This document shows positions 13,952 to 23,193 of a stretch of DNA of 35,895 bases, in pieces. The translations under genes were made by a program, and so were the position numbers. The stretch is from Euryarchaeota archaeon UBA229. GTDB lineage: Archaea; Thermoplasmatota; Poseidoniia; Poseidoniales; Poseidoniaceae. The stretch covers positions 1-35,895 of the forward strand of contig DAUW01000120.1 in NCBI GenBank assembly GCA_002505355.1. Direction: 5' to 3'. Every line of letters begins with the position of its first letter. Position 1 is the stretch's first letter. The notes under the pieces were generated by a model, which saw only the letters and a program-made list of their open reading frames with translations, searched no databases and was not told the DNA's origin.

Positions 13952-16900
13952 CTAGATTCTTCGTCTAAGAGGGCGTACATATCCACTATCTTCACTTCGC
14001 CGCTCATCTTTGGAAAGTATTGCAGGCGCTGGAGGTGGCGTGTGTTGATCCATTCCTAAAAGACCACCTTGAACCTCCACATGTTCGACATCTGTGTAGG
14101 ATTCTGCGGCTTGTTTTGCTTCATCCTCTACCTCGGAGGACTCTCGCAAAACCAACCATCCTAGAATAAGTGCTACGGCGATTAACGCGATGTATGTTGC
14201 TAGATCAGATCCGGCTTCTTTGACCCAAGTTGACCAATCTTCCAACTCAAAGTCTGATAATGACGGTGCTGGGTCAGGTTGTGGTGTTACTTGCACGTCC
14301 TCTGTCATCGTGGTGCATACTCCAATTCCATCACATGCCTCGATAATTATTTTGTAAAATCCAGATTCATTCCACACTGCTTCAATACGATAATTTATCG
14401 CGTTATCATTTGGTTCAAGCCAATCGTCTTCTAAGATTCCATTCTTATTAGCGTCTCGTTCGAGGTTAATGTCCCAGCGTACCGTGAGCCCTGAGTCTAA
14501 ATTCTCATCTTTATCATACAATGACCCGTCCTCAACATTTTTGTCTCGGAAAATAAGTACGTTGTTGTTCATCTCATAGTCCGACACGTTAGCGCTAAGG
14601 TAAGTTGATTGCCCTGCGATAATCTCTTGTGGTAAATCTATATTTTGGATGTTCGGTGGTTCATTTACAACTATTGTAAATGATTGCTTACTTACATCAC
14701 CAGTTCCATATGAATCTCTTACAGTCAGTGTTACAGTGTAAGTTCCTGGATTTTCGTAGAAATGCCAAGGGAACGGTTCTTTGGATAACGGAGTCGCATC
14801 ACCAAAGTCCCATGTATATTCCACGATACCATTCCAGTTGGAATTATTTTCATCCATCATTGGAGAGTATTTGCCTTCATATCGTCTATCGCCATCCCTG
14901 GTCCCTTGAGAGTCGAAATACAGCATATAGCCAGGAGCAGTGAAGGTATTGTCATCATTATCGAAGGTATGAGTCCAATAGTCTGGAATAAAACCATCTG
15001 GTCTTGGCGAGTTACGGTCCATTTGCTCACCTTCAACCCACCCATCTAGTATTCTAACAGATATTATTGGTAGTGGGTTTTGCACTCTAACTGTGACGGT
15101 TTTTGTCAAACTTTGGGCACCATAATCGTCTGTTACATACAGCGAAACTACGTGAATACCAGGCTCGGTAAAGGTGTAAGTTGATACAGCACTATCACGG
15201 AATTCATCATTACCAAATGACCAGTTATATTCTAAGTTACTTAAGTCACCTATTGGTGAATCAATATCAAATGATGAGAGGCCATCAAAGGTGTATGGCA
15301 CGTCGACATAACCGTCCTGTGCCCTGAAGTCTACCGCAACGGTTTCACCATTTTCGATAGCTCTAACGGTAAAGTCTGCTACTGGAATCTGATTGAGGAC
15401 GTTGACAAACAACTGTGCTGTCGATTCACTACCATCGTCATCTGTGACTTTGAGCATAACCATTTTGATTCCCGGTTCGTTCCATGAGGGAGCAGGATAA
15501 GCGGAATTTGACTGAGTCTGTACAAAGTCATCTTCCTGGTTGGTTATGCCGCCATCTAGGTTAACACCACCAGGGAAATCCCACTCATAGCTTACAATAG
15601 TCCCATCATCATCGGTGAACACGTCTGGCATAGTTACCGATGTGTATGTGTAAGTGGTTAAGTTTTCAGCATATATTTGATATGGTACTCGATTATTTAC
15701 ATAAACTGTGATGTTTTTTGTCCCGGTATTGAAACCGTCAAAAACGGATAATTTCAGTTCATATGCCTCAACTTCGCTATCAATCGGCCCCCATTGATGC
15801 TGGGCCAAATACAGTCCAAGTCCGTCATCAAAGTCACCGTCGCCCCATTCCCATTGGAAGTCTAAATTTTGGATGGGTGCATTGTCAACTGTCCTAGATG
15901 CGGAAAACTGAATCATTTGATTGGTTAAGATGCTTATATTATCGTCTATTACTACGTTGTTGACGGTAATCACCGGTACTGGAACAGTGTCATCGCTTAC
16001 ATTTATCACCGTAACGTCAGTCTCTGACCAAGTACTTCCTTGGTCCATTATTCTGAGTGTAGCATTGTAAGAACCAATGTCTTGGTATGACCTAGTTGGT
16101 GACTTTAGGTTAGAAGTTACGCCATCACCAAAATCCCAAGCATATGCCACTGGTTGATCCAAATAAGGTAGGGTGTTATTGTCTAAGGACAGGCCCCAAG
16201 CGTCAAATCCTCCACCAACAAATTGTATATTTTCCCAGGTTTGACTAGCGTTTGTAGATACCGAGCCATTCGCTACAGGCCTCATGTTTGCCAAGTCCCA
16301 GGGTTGTGTAGATACACTGTCTACCAGCGTACCAATCATGTCAAACATGTCAAATTCCACTGTGTATTGGTCATCGAAGGGTGCAGTGAACCAGATGTTG
16401 CTGTTCGAATTGACACCGCCACCGGCAGAGATTCTAGAAGTTATCTCGTCAACTACAACACCTTGCGAGTTTACAATCCTAGTTTCTACGTCCAAGTCCT
16501 CGAAAAATGCATTTGAAAAGACATCAAAGTTAACTTGAACCGTATCGTCACTACCGTCGCCATCTCGATCTGTCAGTTCAGTATTGTTGATAGTAAGAGA
16601 AGCTGGAGCAGTTATTCTAGCGGCTTCAATATCTACCGTTCCCTGTGGATAGGAGGAGCCGCATGAGGTGTAGTCACAATCTGCCACTGTGCTGCCGTAC
16701 CAGGTTATGGCCCAGACTTCATCGGTTAAATTGCCAAACCCTGGAATAAGTGCTGTTGCGACATTGCTCTGAAAATCAAGGTCCGTGACGGTCAATAACC
16801 CATCAACCATTGACTTGGTAACAATAACGCCGTCAAATTGACTAACATCTGCGGTAAGTCTGATTGTTAATGGGGCTGGTGACGATGCACCCGGCGTGAA

Positions 16901-18163
16901 CTTGAACGCTCTTAGCCCCCAGCCTTCAACGCTGTGACCGGTCGATGAGTAAGGCGTACTCCAGTCACTGTTGATGTCGGTCGGTTGCGCTCGGCAGAAT
17001 GAGCCTGAGGAGCATGTCGGAGTGAGGTCGAGGTTCGAGAAACCGTAAATGCCCTGCTCAGAATCCAAAAACGCTGCGACAGAAAAATTAGCGAAAATTT
17101 CACTCATTGTTCGGCCCAGCATTCCGGGCTGTCCTGATGGAGGGGATAACGCAAGATTTTGCACTGAAACACCACCTGTTGCTGAATCTTGGACAAGCTG
17201 GCGAACTGCTGGCCCACCGCCAAGGTGGTCAGCAAGGTACATGGTAAAAATAAACCCGGCACCATAGTCTGCAAACCTTTGGTTCCACCACCTTATCGAC
17301 AATTCTGGGGCCTCTGTCCACTGATTTAGATGACTGACTAGGGTTGAGTCCGAACCAAAGCAGAGGTATATCGCAACATCAGCATTACCCTCGTCAATCC
17401 ACAAATTCTCATAAGGATCCTGAGCGTTGTGGAGCAAATGTTGCAATTCATGGGCAATAATCGATTTGCCCCACGACAGGGTAATATCAGCATAATCTAT
17501 GAACACAGCCTCTCTAGTTCTGGCAAATGATGGCGCAAAATATCCACCAGTATTGAAGGCTCCATCAATATCGTAAATCACAATCTGGACTTGGCAGTTG
17601 TTATCGATGTCAGGAGCAGCAAGACCTCTACCGTCTTGGTAATCTTTACCATAGTAAGTTGTCATTGTTGGGTAGATAGTTGAATCCCATGAAGATGCCA
17701 AATTGTTTAGTACCGTCGAAGAAAGTGTTCGGCCATTTTGCACAATAAACGCCACAGTGCTGGTAGTTTTTGCCACATAAGCGTCTAACGACCCGCCCGA
17801 AATTGGCACCGTCAAGGAGTCGCCAACAAGGTGTGGATTGCAAGCACGCCCGCTAGTTCTACCAGCGTTAGTTGGTTGGTATTTCATCTCGTCAACGCCA
17901 GGTCGTCCTGCGTCAATCCAAGCTTGTTTCATAAAGCCATATGCAGAAACCACTGGCAAGGATTCTTCAATTAACAAATATTCTCTACCATTGGCAACAT
18001 CAAAATCAGCTAAGTCACCAATTATTACACCGTCTGCGGGTTGTTCTGGCTCATCCGCTGTGCTTGTTTCAGCACCGGCTGTTGATGACAATATTGGCGC
18101 CCACAATGCAAGCATCATTACACCGATTAGAAACACAGATTTTGTAGAGCGTTTTTCCGACAT
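13952..18163 (-). CDS. Surface metalloprotease with PKD repeats
   Basis: A 1403-residue exported protein. A signal peptide spans about residues 8-30. The N-terminal domain has a gluzincin-like site, HELQH at 238-242, followed by WIDEGNADVA whose E258 can be the third zinc ligand; this resembles M30 (hyicolysin) or M6 peptidases. From about residue 640 to 1250 there are five PKD-like beta domains, seen as repeated WDFGDG-type and YEWDF/YNWSF strands with matching later strands such as GTYTVTLTVRD. One membrane helix (ATYIALIAVALILGWLVL) near 1320 is followed by a cytosolic tail of about 65 residues. It probably degrades extracellular protein or binds polymers at the surface. The peptidase family is less sure than the protease role. 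Confidence 0.83.
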   Translation of the reverse strand: MSEKRSTKSVFLIGVMMLALWAPILSSTAGAETSTADEPEQPADGVIIGDLADFDVANGREYLLIEESLPVVSAYGFMKQAWIDAGRPGVDEMKYQPTNAGRTSGRACNPHLVGDSLTVPISGGSLDAYVAKTTSTVAFIVQNGRTLSSTVLNNLASSWDSTIYPTMTTYYGKDYQDGRGLAAPDIDNNCQVQIVIYDIDGAFNTGGYFAPSFARTREAVFIDYADITLSWGKSIIAHELQHLLHNAQDPYENLWIDEGNADVAIYLCFGSDSTLVSHLNQWTEAPELSIRWWNQRFADYGAGFIFTMYLADHLGGGPAVRQLVQDSATGGVSVQNLALSPPSGQPGMLGRTMSEIFANFSVAAFLDSEQGIYGFSNLDLTPTCSSGSFCRAQPTDINSDWSTPYSSTGHSVEGWGLRAFKFTPGASSPAPLTIRLTADVSQFDGVIVTKSMVDGLLTVTDLDFQSNVATALIPGFGNLTDEVWAITWYGSTVADCDYTSCGSSYPQGTVDIEAARITAPASLTINNTELTDRDGDGSDDTVQVNFDVFSNAFFEDLDVETRIVNSQGVVVDEITSRISAGGGVNSNSNIWFTAPFDDQYTVEFDMFDMIGTLVDSVSTQPWDLANMRPVANGSVSTNASQTWENIQFVGGGFDAWGLSLDNNTLPYLDQPVAYAWDFGDGVTSNLKSPTRSYQDIGSYNATLRIMDQGSTWSETDVTVINVSDDTVPVPVITVNNVVIDDNISILTNQMIQFSASRTVDNAPIQNLDFQWEWGDGDFDDGLGLYLAQHQWGPIDSEVEAYELKLSVFDGFNTGTKNITVYVNNRVPYQIYAENLTTYTYTSVTMPDVFTDDDGTIVSYEWDFPGGVNLDGGITNQEDDFVQTQSNSAYPAPSWNEPGIKMVMLKVTDDDGSESTAQLFVNVLNQIPVADFTVRAIENGETVAVDFRAQDGYVDVPYTFDGLSSFDIDSPIGDLSNLEYNWSFGNDEFRDSAVSTYTFTEPGIHVVSLYVTDDYGAQSLTKTVTVRVQNPLPIISVRILDGWVEGEQMDRNSPRPDGFIPDYWTHTFDNDDNTFTAPGYMLYFDSQGTRDGDRRYEGKYSPMMDENNSNWNGIVEYTWDFGDATPLSKEPFPWHFYENPGTYTVTLTVRDSYGTGDVSKQSFTIVVNEPPNIQNIDLPQEIIAGQSTYLSANVSDYEMNNNVLIFRDKNVEDGSLYDKDENLDSGLTVRWDINLERDANKNGILEDDWLEPNDNAINYRIEAVWNESGFYKIIIEACDGIGVCTTMTEDVQVTPQPDPAPSLSDFELEDWSTWVKEAGSDLATYIALIAVALILGWLVLRESSEVEDEAKQAAESYTDVEHVEVQGGLLGMDQHTPPPAPAILSKDERRSEDSGYVRPLRRRI

Positions 18164-18216
18164 AGTATAATCCCCACTAAACGCGGTATTGCATTCAAAT
18201 TAAGCAGCAAAAAAGA

Positions 18217-18226
18217 ACTATTTAAG
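18217..18226 (-). promoter_or_regulatory. Putative TATA box of the PKD protease gene
   Basis: On the minus strand CTTAAATAGT resembles the archaeal TATA box (TTTAWATA). It lies about 55 bases before the ATG at 18163, giving a leader of about 30 bases. The same stretch read on the + strand (ACTATTTAAG) could serve the divergent M28 gene, whose ATG is only 24 bases away. Confidence 0.4.
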
Positions 18227-18249
18227 TGTCAGTCTATTAGGATTCTATA

Positions 18250-19464
18250 ATGCTCACTAAACTTCCGTTGGCCAATCGTCGTTCAACTGGTGTTTTATTT
18301 ATTTTATTCGTGGTGTTATTTAGCCTGACAACCAGTGCTTCTTCTGCGGCAACTGAGCCAGCATATCAAGGCTCAGACCCATGTCAGTACGTTGATGAAT
18401 TATCATTTAATGCCACCGCGGCGAACGCATCAATAACCTGGCAAACTGACCTTGGACCACGTTTACCTGGGTCAAATGAATCAGCAATCTTACGGCAGTC
18501 AATCGTCGAAAATCTATCTTCAGATTGGTCATTTACCGAATCGAGTCATTATCGCGAAGACTTTAATCTAACAAATCTGGTTGGCACCTACAGCCCTGTG
18601 AACTCCACTGGCCAGAATGTTGTCTTTGTTGCCCATTATGACTCGAGACATATTGCGGAACGGGATGAGAATGAAACATTGAGAAGCCTACCTATCGATG
18701 GTGCAAACGACGGGGCGAGTGGCGTCGCAGTTCTGATTGAATTGGGTAAAATAATTCCAAACCTCGGAATAAACCACGATGTAACTCTGTTTTTTTCTGA
18801 TGCGGAAGATCAAGGAAAAAGAGGTTACGGCAACACTTGGTCATATGGCGCTACTGCGTGGGTAGAAAATCTAAGCGAAGAATATCAAACGGACATAACT
18901 GCTTATATCGTAATTGACATGATTGGTGACGCCTTCTTAGATTTTACCAAACTAGAAAAAACGTCGGAACATTTGTGGCAAACCATCATTCCAATTACTG
19001 CTGCACTAGGTATGATGGACACTCACGTCGATTGTAACGGAAATTATGGCCTGCCAATCTTTGATTCTCTCACTTATCGTGATGTTATAGACGACCATGT
19101 ACCTGCCTACAATGCTGGTATCCCAGCAATAAATCTCATTGACATCAATTTTGGCGAGAACGCTAGTGATTTTGGTGGTTACTGGCATACTCATCAAGAC
19201 ACTGCAGACAAAGTTAGTGCAGAGTCTCTCGGCTATATCGGTGAGATACTAGAATTGGGACTGAAAACCTCTGCATGGACCATAGAGGAAGTTAATGAAA
19301 CCAGCAGTAGCCTATCAAATGAAAATGTATCAGAACCAAACATCGTTATTCTTGATGATGGACAAAAAGTGGAGAAAAGTCGACTTATCGGCTATTTATC
19401 GATTGTTATAGTAGCTGTGATACTCGTGCTAATCTTGATGGCAGACATTAGTCTTAAACTATGA
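18250..19464 (+). CDS. M28 family peptidase, glutaminyl cyclase-like
   Basis: A 404-residue exported zinc enzyme. A signal peptide covers about residues 10-35. The M28 metal sites are visible: H129 in AHYDS, D154 in GANDGASG, E186 in the FFSDAEDQG segment, D223 in VIDMIGD and a final His in YWHTHQDT. The block GANDGASGVAVLIELG is typical of the M28 branch that includes glutaminyl-peptide cyclotransferases, so either aminopeptidase activity or N-terminal pyroglutamate formation is possible. A C-terminal membrane helix (about 380-400) should anchor it with the catalytic domain outside. It is divergent from the PKD protease with 86 bases between them. Confidence 0.87.
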   Translation: MLTKLPLANRRSTGVLFILFVVLFSLTTSASSAATEPAYQGSDPCQYVDELSFNATAANASITWQTDLGPRLPGSNESAILRQSIVENLSSDWSFTESSHYREDFNLTNLVGTYSPVNSTGQNVVFVAHYDSRHIAERDENETLRSLPIDGANDGASGVAVLIELGKIIPNLGINHDVTLFFSDAEDQGKRGYGNTWSYGATAWVENLSEEYQTDITAYIVIDMIGDAFLDFTKLEKTSEHLWQTIIPITAALGMMDTHVDCNGNYGLPIFDSLTYRDVIDDHVPAYNAGIPAINLIDINFGENASDFGGYWHTHQDTADKVSAESLGYIGEILELGLKTSAWTIEEVNETSSSLSNENVSEPNIVILDDGQKVEKSRLIGYLSIVIVAVILVLILMADISLKL

Positions 19465-19469
19465 AACAA

Positions 19470-19506
19470 TGCGCGGACATGTGAGGGAAGAGGTATTATC
19501 CGCGCA
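19470..19506 (+). repeat. GC-rich inverted repeat after the M28 peptidase gene
   Basis: TGCGCGGA (19470-19477) and TCCGCGCA (19499-19506) are perfect inverted copies, separated by 21 bases that include GTGAGGGAAGAGGT. The pair lies 5 bases after the M28 stop and 32 bases before the next ATG. It could form a hairpin in the transcript or be an operator; there is no T-run, so it is not a clear terminator. Confidence 0.5.
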
Positions 19507-19538
19507 CTTTGAGGGATTATCGTACGGGAGACGTAGGT

Positions 19539-20384
19539 ATGTCTGGCAAGAGTTTCGAGGAGCGAAGGGCGGCTTTGAGGGAGCGCGTCAAGGAGCAAAT
19601 AGAAGGCAATGGACCTACGGTGGAGAATGCAACTGCTGACGAAAGCGGTGGTGCGCTCAGTCGTGAAATTGTTGTGAAACCAATGATAGATCTTGATTAC
19701 GACGACCGAGAAAGGCTTCGAATGGTTGTCGCAGTTCTGGTCCTAATCGGTAGCATACTCGGGATAATCAGTGGAGGTATTCTATTGCAGGGAAATCCCG
19801 ATGAATTACTGAATTCTTCATTGTTTAATGAGGTAGAAACGGTAGATGTCACCGGACAAGTATTGACCGTAGATGGGGTTACGCTGGAAAATGCCAGCGT
19901 TGAACTATATGAAGGTGGCAGTATAGTAGTTTTGCAATCAACTGCATCAGATGAAAATGGTTATTTTCAGTTTTACAATGTTAAACCGGAATTAATGAAA
20001 ATTAGGGTTGTGATAGACGGATACGTAAGTGTTGAACGGACATTTATGGCCGAGAATGGACTTGTCAAACCATTTACAATGGAAGAGGGCAATAGTTCGA
20101 ATCTCAATCAAGAGTTGTATGAGGGAAGCGAAGGGGGTTGGTCGCTTGAAGCTGCGGTTGCGCTATCAACATTTCTCGGCGTGCTAACCATTATAACCGG
20201 CTTTGTTGGCATTCAAGCATCTGTTGAAGTGAGACGTGGAACAAGATATCGCAGGACACAATACCTCGCAGGAATTAGTCTCTTCAGCAGAGGATTAATT
20301 TGGATAGGACCAATCCTTATCCTTGCTGGAATGGCACTTAATAGTCTAGTCAAGGACCAATATGAAGATTATACTGAGGATTAA
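19539..20384 (+). CDS. Membrane protein with carboxypeptidase-regulatory-like beta domain
   Basis: A protein of 281 residues from ATG 19539. GGGAG precedes this ATG, and an in-frame TTG at 19509 is less likely because it would overlap nothing and add a poorly coding stretch. A charged cytosolic N-terminal part of about 60 residues is followed by a membrane helix (MVVAVLVLIGSILGIISGGI). A CarboxypepD_reg-like beta sandwich outside the membrane follows (VTGQVLTVDGVTLENASVEL and later DENGYFQFYNVKPE). Two more membrane helices close the protein. It is 2 bases upstream of the thymidylate kinase gene, clearly in one operon, but no functional link is apparent. Function unknown. Confidence 0.75.
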   Translation: MSGKSFEERRAALRERVKEQIEGNGPTVENATADESGGALSREIVVKPMIDLDYDDRERLRMVVAVLVLIGSILGIISGGILLQGNPDELLNSSLFNEVETVDVTGQVLTVDGVTLENASVELYEGGSIVVLQSTASDENGYFQFYNVKPELMKIRVVIDGYVSVERTFMAENGLVKPFTMEEGNSSNLNQELYEGSEGGWSLEAAVALSTFLGVLTIITGFVGIQASVEVRRGTRYRRTQYLAGISLFSRGLIWIGPILILAGMALNSLVKDQYEDYTED

Positions 20385-20386
20385 TC

Positions 20387-21733
20387 ATGTATCTAATCTC
20401 GGTGGAGGGGGGTGACGGTTCCGGTAAGGGCGAAGCGGCCCGGATTATTAGCGAGTTGTTGACGACTTTCCCGTTCCCCAAAATTCACTCGACTCATGAA
20501 CCAAGAAGGCACAGCGAGTTAGGGAAATTAGCGCTCGCATCGGTAATGAAAGGCAATAAAACCCCACTTGAAGAAGCGGGATTATTTGCGGCTGATCGTT
20601 TGGATCATTCTCATACATTCATCAAGCCACTATTAGATAGGGGACATGTGGTAATCTCTGATCGCAATATCCATTCTTCCTTGATTTACCAAGGCATCGT
20701 TGGAGATTTAGGAATCGAGGATGTCGTGAAGATGAACTCTGCAGCAATGATTCCAGATTTGGTTATTTGGATTGATTGTGATCCAGCAAAAGCAATGAAA
20801 AGAATTAGATCAGGAACCCTTCGAATGACTAGTAATAAGCAAGAATACTTCGAAACTACTGAAATCCAGAAAAAAATTAGGGTAGGGTTCAGCGATCTAT
20901 TGTCCGGAGCAATAACTGTACCAGAACCATTTGATAGGTGTGTTGTGGTGGGACCAATTCTTAATGAATCAGGACTTGATGATTTACGGAAAAAATTAGC
21001 GGAAACATTGCGTGCTTTCTTCAATAAAAGACCGACTCCGCTAAATGTCGATGCTGACAAAGTAGATAGGTACTTACTTAGCAGACAAATCGGTAATTTA
21101 GAAACCCAAACCCGATTACCGGGGGCGCCAATCAATCTCAGCGCAATTCACGAGGGTTGGCTTAGTGGTAGAAGCCCCGCAGAATGGATGATGTTTGTTG
21201 AAGAGAATTGGCCAAAAGATTCCGCAAAAGAGTTTGACGTACCAATTAACCCGTTTTCTTTCTCCTCTTGGGCAATTTTGGGAACTTTATCGGTAATCGG
21301 TGGTTCTACAGAGGTTCCCAAACTGCATAAGTTACTGGGTCCGCACAGGATGATTACTAAACGGCATACTCAAAGACTCGTCAAATGGCTTGAGGAAGAA
21401 AAATGGATCAATAAACAATTCAACCACATCCCGTTTTCCGATGCTAAAGTGTTCAAATTAAAGCAAGACAGATTAGGATTTGGTCGTTTATCACTAGCCC
21501 TTTGGCCGTTGCGGAGCATGATTTCCTCATGGCGACGGGCTAATCCAGATGGTGACTGGAAAGCCGCTCTTGATGATATCATATCAAACCCGAAAATTCC
21601 TGCTTATCAATTACGGAAATCACTTGAAGATGTGTTCCAAAGATTGGCTATTTTGACCAGTGGACATGACAACTGTCCTGTTCCAAAAACTGAGCAAGAA
21701 CTCGTTATTTGGTGGCAAACGCCACCACCATAG
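20387..21733 (+). CDS. tmk: Thymidylate kinase with unrecognised C-terminal domain
   Basis: The first 200 or so residues are a dTMP kinase: P-loop EGGDGSGKG (residues 7-15), DR(N)xxSSxxYQG near residue 88-100, and an Arg-rich LID region near 145-160. It would phosphorylate dTMP to dTDP for DNA synthesis. The protein is 448 residues, about twice the family length. Residues about 205-448 (20999-21730) form a separate part I do not recognise; it is rich in Trp, with charged helices and a winged-helix-like pattern near 305-350. The start ATG follows the upstream gene by 2 bases. Its TAG stop abuts the stop of the convergent DUF2085-like gene. The LID lacks an obvious DRFE-type signature, so exact substrate is less sure. 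Confidence 0.85.
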   Translation: MYLISVEGGDGSGKGEAARIISELLTTFPFPKIHSTHEPRRHSELGKLALASVMKGNKTPLEEAGLFAADRLDHSHTFIKPLLDRGHVVISDRNIHSSLIYQGIVGDLGIEDVVKMNSAAMIPDLVIWIDCDPAKAMKRIRSGTLRMTSNKQEYFETTEIQKKIRVGFSDLLSGAITVPEPFDRCVVVGPILNESGLDDLRKKLAETLRAFFNKRPTPLNVDADKVDRYLLSRQIGNLETQTRLPGAPINLSAIHEGWLSGRSPAEWMMFVEENWPKDSAKEFDVPINPFSFSSWAILGTLSVIGGSTEVPKLHKLLGPHRMITKRHTQRLVKWLEEEKWINKQFNHIPFSDAKVFKLKQDRLGFGRLSLALWPLRSMISSWRRANPDGDWKAALDDIISNPKIPAYQLRKSLEDVFQRLAILTSGHDNCPVPKTEQELVIWWQTPPP

Positions 21734-22456
21734 TCACTCCTCTTCTACTAGACGGAACTTCATACCGCCAGGTAGATTCACTTGTGATGCCGATTTGAAA
21801 AACTTAGACCTCGCTGAATATGCGGCACTGATCAGGACGCCTAATCCAATACCGAATCCAGCTCCAGTCAAGGGTCTGGTGATGTTATTGGATTCATATG
21901 GGGTAAGCAACTGAGTAAAACCGTCAATGATTAACGGTAAGCAAAGAATTAATCCGCAGGCTAGCCATATTATGGTACGGCGATTAGATTGATAAGTCCT
22001 CAACAACCACTCATCTGGCAAGAGTGATAGGCAAGTATCTTTTACAGTCCATCTGTTATACCCCTTTCTCGAGAACCAAAAACCACCAACTGCAAGGCCA
22101 AAAAATATCCCAAGATCTCTGGTACAAACCGGCATTTGGTTATCATTAATTTTTATCGAACGCTCTGGTTTATTATGACAATTTAGATCACCAAAGGCGT
22201 AAATAAAGCCAGTGTAAGGGTCTAACTCTGTCCAGGCAAATGATTCATTTGTGTTGCTGTTACCCGAGGACCATAATCCATCATTGGTAGCGAAGTCAAA
22301 AGCATTTGCGCGCCCATTATTTAGTTCTGGAATCTCGCCCGGGGCAAGCATTAGTGGGGCGATAAAAAATGATACAAGGAAAAAGCTCGAGATGTAAAAT
22401 ACCCTGCTTCCAATCTTCCGCTCCCGGTCTCTAGACGGAAGGCCGTTCTTCATCAT
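21734..22456 (-). CDS. DUF2085-like membrane protein
   Basis: A 240-residue protein with about four membrane helices: near 20-40 (FYISSFFLVSFFIAPLML), 110-125, 160-180 and 205-220. Residues CHNKPERSI, then VCTRDLGIFFGLAVG, then IIDGFTQLLTPYESNN and ITRPLTGAGFGIGLG follow the order of conserved blocks that I associate with the DUF2085 family of predicted membrane proteins. The region between the first two helices is a longer hydrophilic loop. Function is not known for the family. It stands alone on the minus strand between two + strand operons and starts at a double ATG; the first is used. Confidence 0.7.
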   Translation of the reverse strand: MMKNGLPSRDRERKIGSRVFYISSFFLVSFFIAPLMLAPGEIPELNNGRANAFDFATNDGLWSSGNSNTNESFAWTELDPYTGFIYAFGDLNCHNKPERSIKINDNQMPVCTRDLGIFFGLAVGGFWFSRKGYNRWTVKDTCLSLLPDEWLLRTYQSNRRTIIWLACGLILCLPLIIDGFTQLLTPYESNNITRPLTGAGFGIGLGVLISAAYSARSKFFKSASQVNLPGGMKFRLVEEE

Positions 22457-22529
22457 GCGATTGGATTATGTTGAAACTAAAAATAATTAATGTCAAAGTG
22501 TTCATCAATATCTAGTTATTCAGCAGTCC

Positions 22530-23165
22530 ATGGAGGATGACGAGGGAGAGCCTGTAGGACTTGGGATGGGATTCCAAGCTGGTGGACTTATTGGTCTGTA
22601 CCTTGGATTCTCATTAGCGACGATTTCGGTTCTGACCGACGCTGAAAATATACAGCGAACTGTTTCACTTATGTGTATCCCACCCTTCCTGTTCTCACTG
22701 ATTTTAGGCCCATTCTTAGCAAGGAGAAAGAAACCTGTGATTTTAACCAAAGAGCCACTAATTGAAGCAAGAGAAATTCTTTCAAAATTCAACGAAGGCC
22801 AGGGCAAATGGCGGGTTTTGAGTCATGTTTCAAGCGATGGGGTAAATTTGAGGATTGATATGCACAATCTAGATAATATAGAGGCAGTTGTTGACGCTGC
22901 TTTAGTAATCGCCGAACGCACAACTGTCAAATTTATTGTTGGCAGAGGCAACGCCAAAAGCTCTTCACCAGAGTTACGAGACCGCGTTTTGACCAGAGTC
23001 GAAGACAAGGTTGGAGTGTTAAGACGAACTCGCAAGGCTAAATCAATTGAAGTAAACCCAATTAAATCTAGCGAGTATAATGAATATCAAAACCGACTCA
23101 ATCGTATATTGCTCATATTGCTGCCTATTGTATCATTCTTAGCATGGCTAGAGATGAGAAATTGA
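22530..23165 (+). CDS. Three-helix membrane protein of unknown function
   Basis: A 211-residue protein with two N-terminal membrane helices (about 14-32 and 47-65) and one at the C terminus (about 188-206). Between them is a soluble alpha/beta part with RVLSHVSSDGVNLRIDMHN and later basic residues, which should face one side as a loop of about 120 residues. I do not recognise the family. It is 28 bases upstream of the HTH_10 regulator gene on the same strand and may form the head of that operon. A membrane protein beside a Bat-type regulator suggests signalling, but this is inference from position only. Confidence 0.65.
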   Translation: MEDDEGEPVGLGMGFQAGGLIGLYLGFSLATISVLTDAENIQRTVSLMCIPPFLFSLILGPFLARRKKPVILTKEPLIEAREILSKFNEGQGKWRVLSHVSSDGVNLRIDMHNLDNIEAVVDAALVIAERTTVKFIVGRGNAKSSSPELRDRVLTRVEDKVGVLRRTRKAKSIEVNPIKSSEYNEYQNRLNRILLILLPIVSFLAWLEMRN

Positions 23166-23193
23166 TTTAACAAGCAGTGACAGATATTATCAA

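Noticed and set aside
19509..19538. TTG start extending the carboxypeptidase-regulatory-like membrane protein
   Set aside because: The added ten residues begin right after the inverted repeat and lack a Shine-Dalgarno, while GGGAG precedes ATG 19539.
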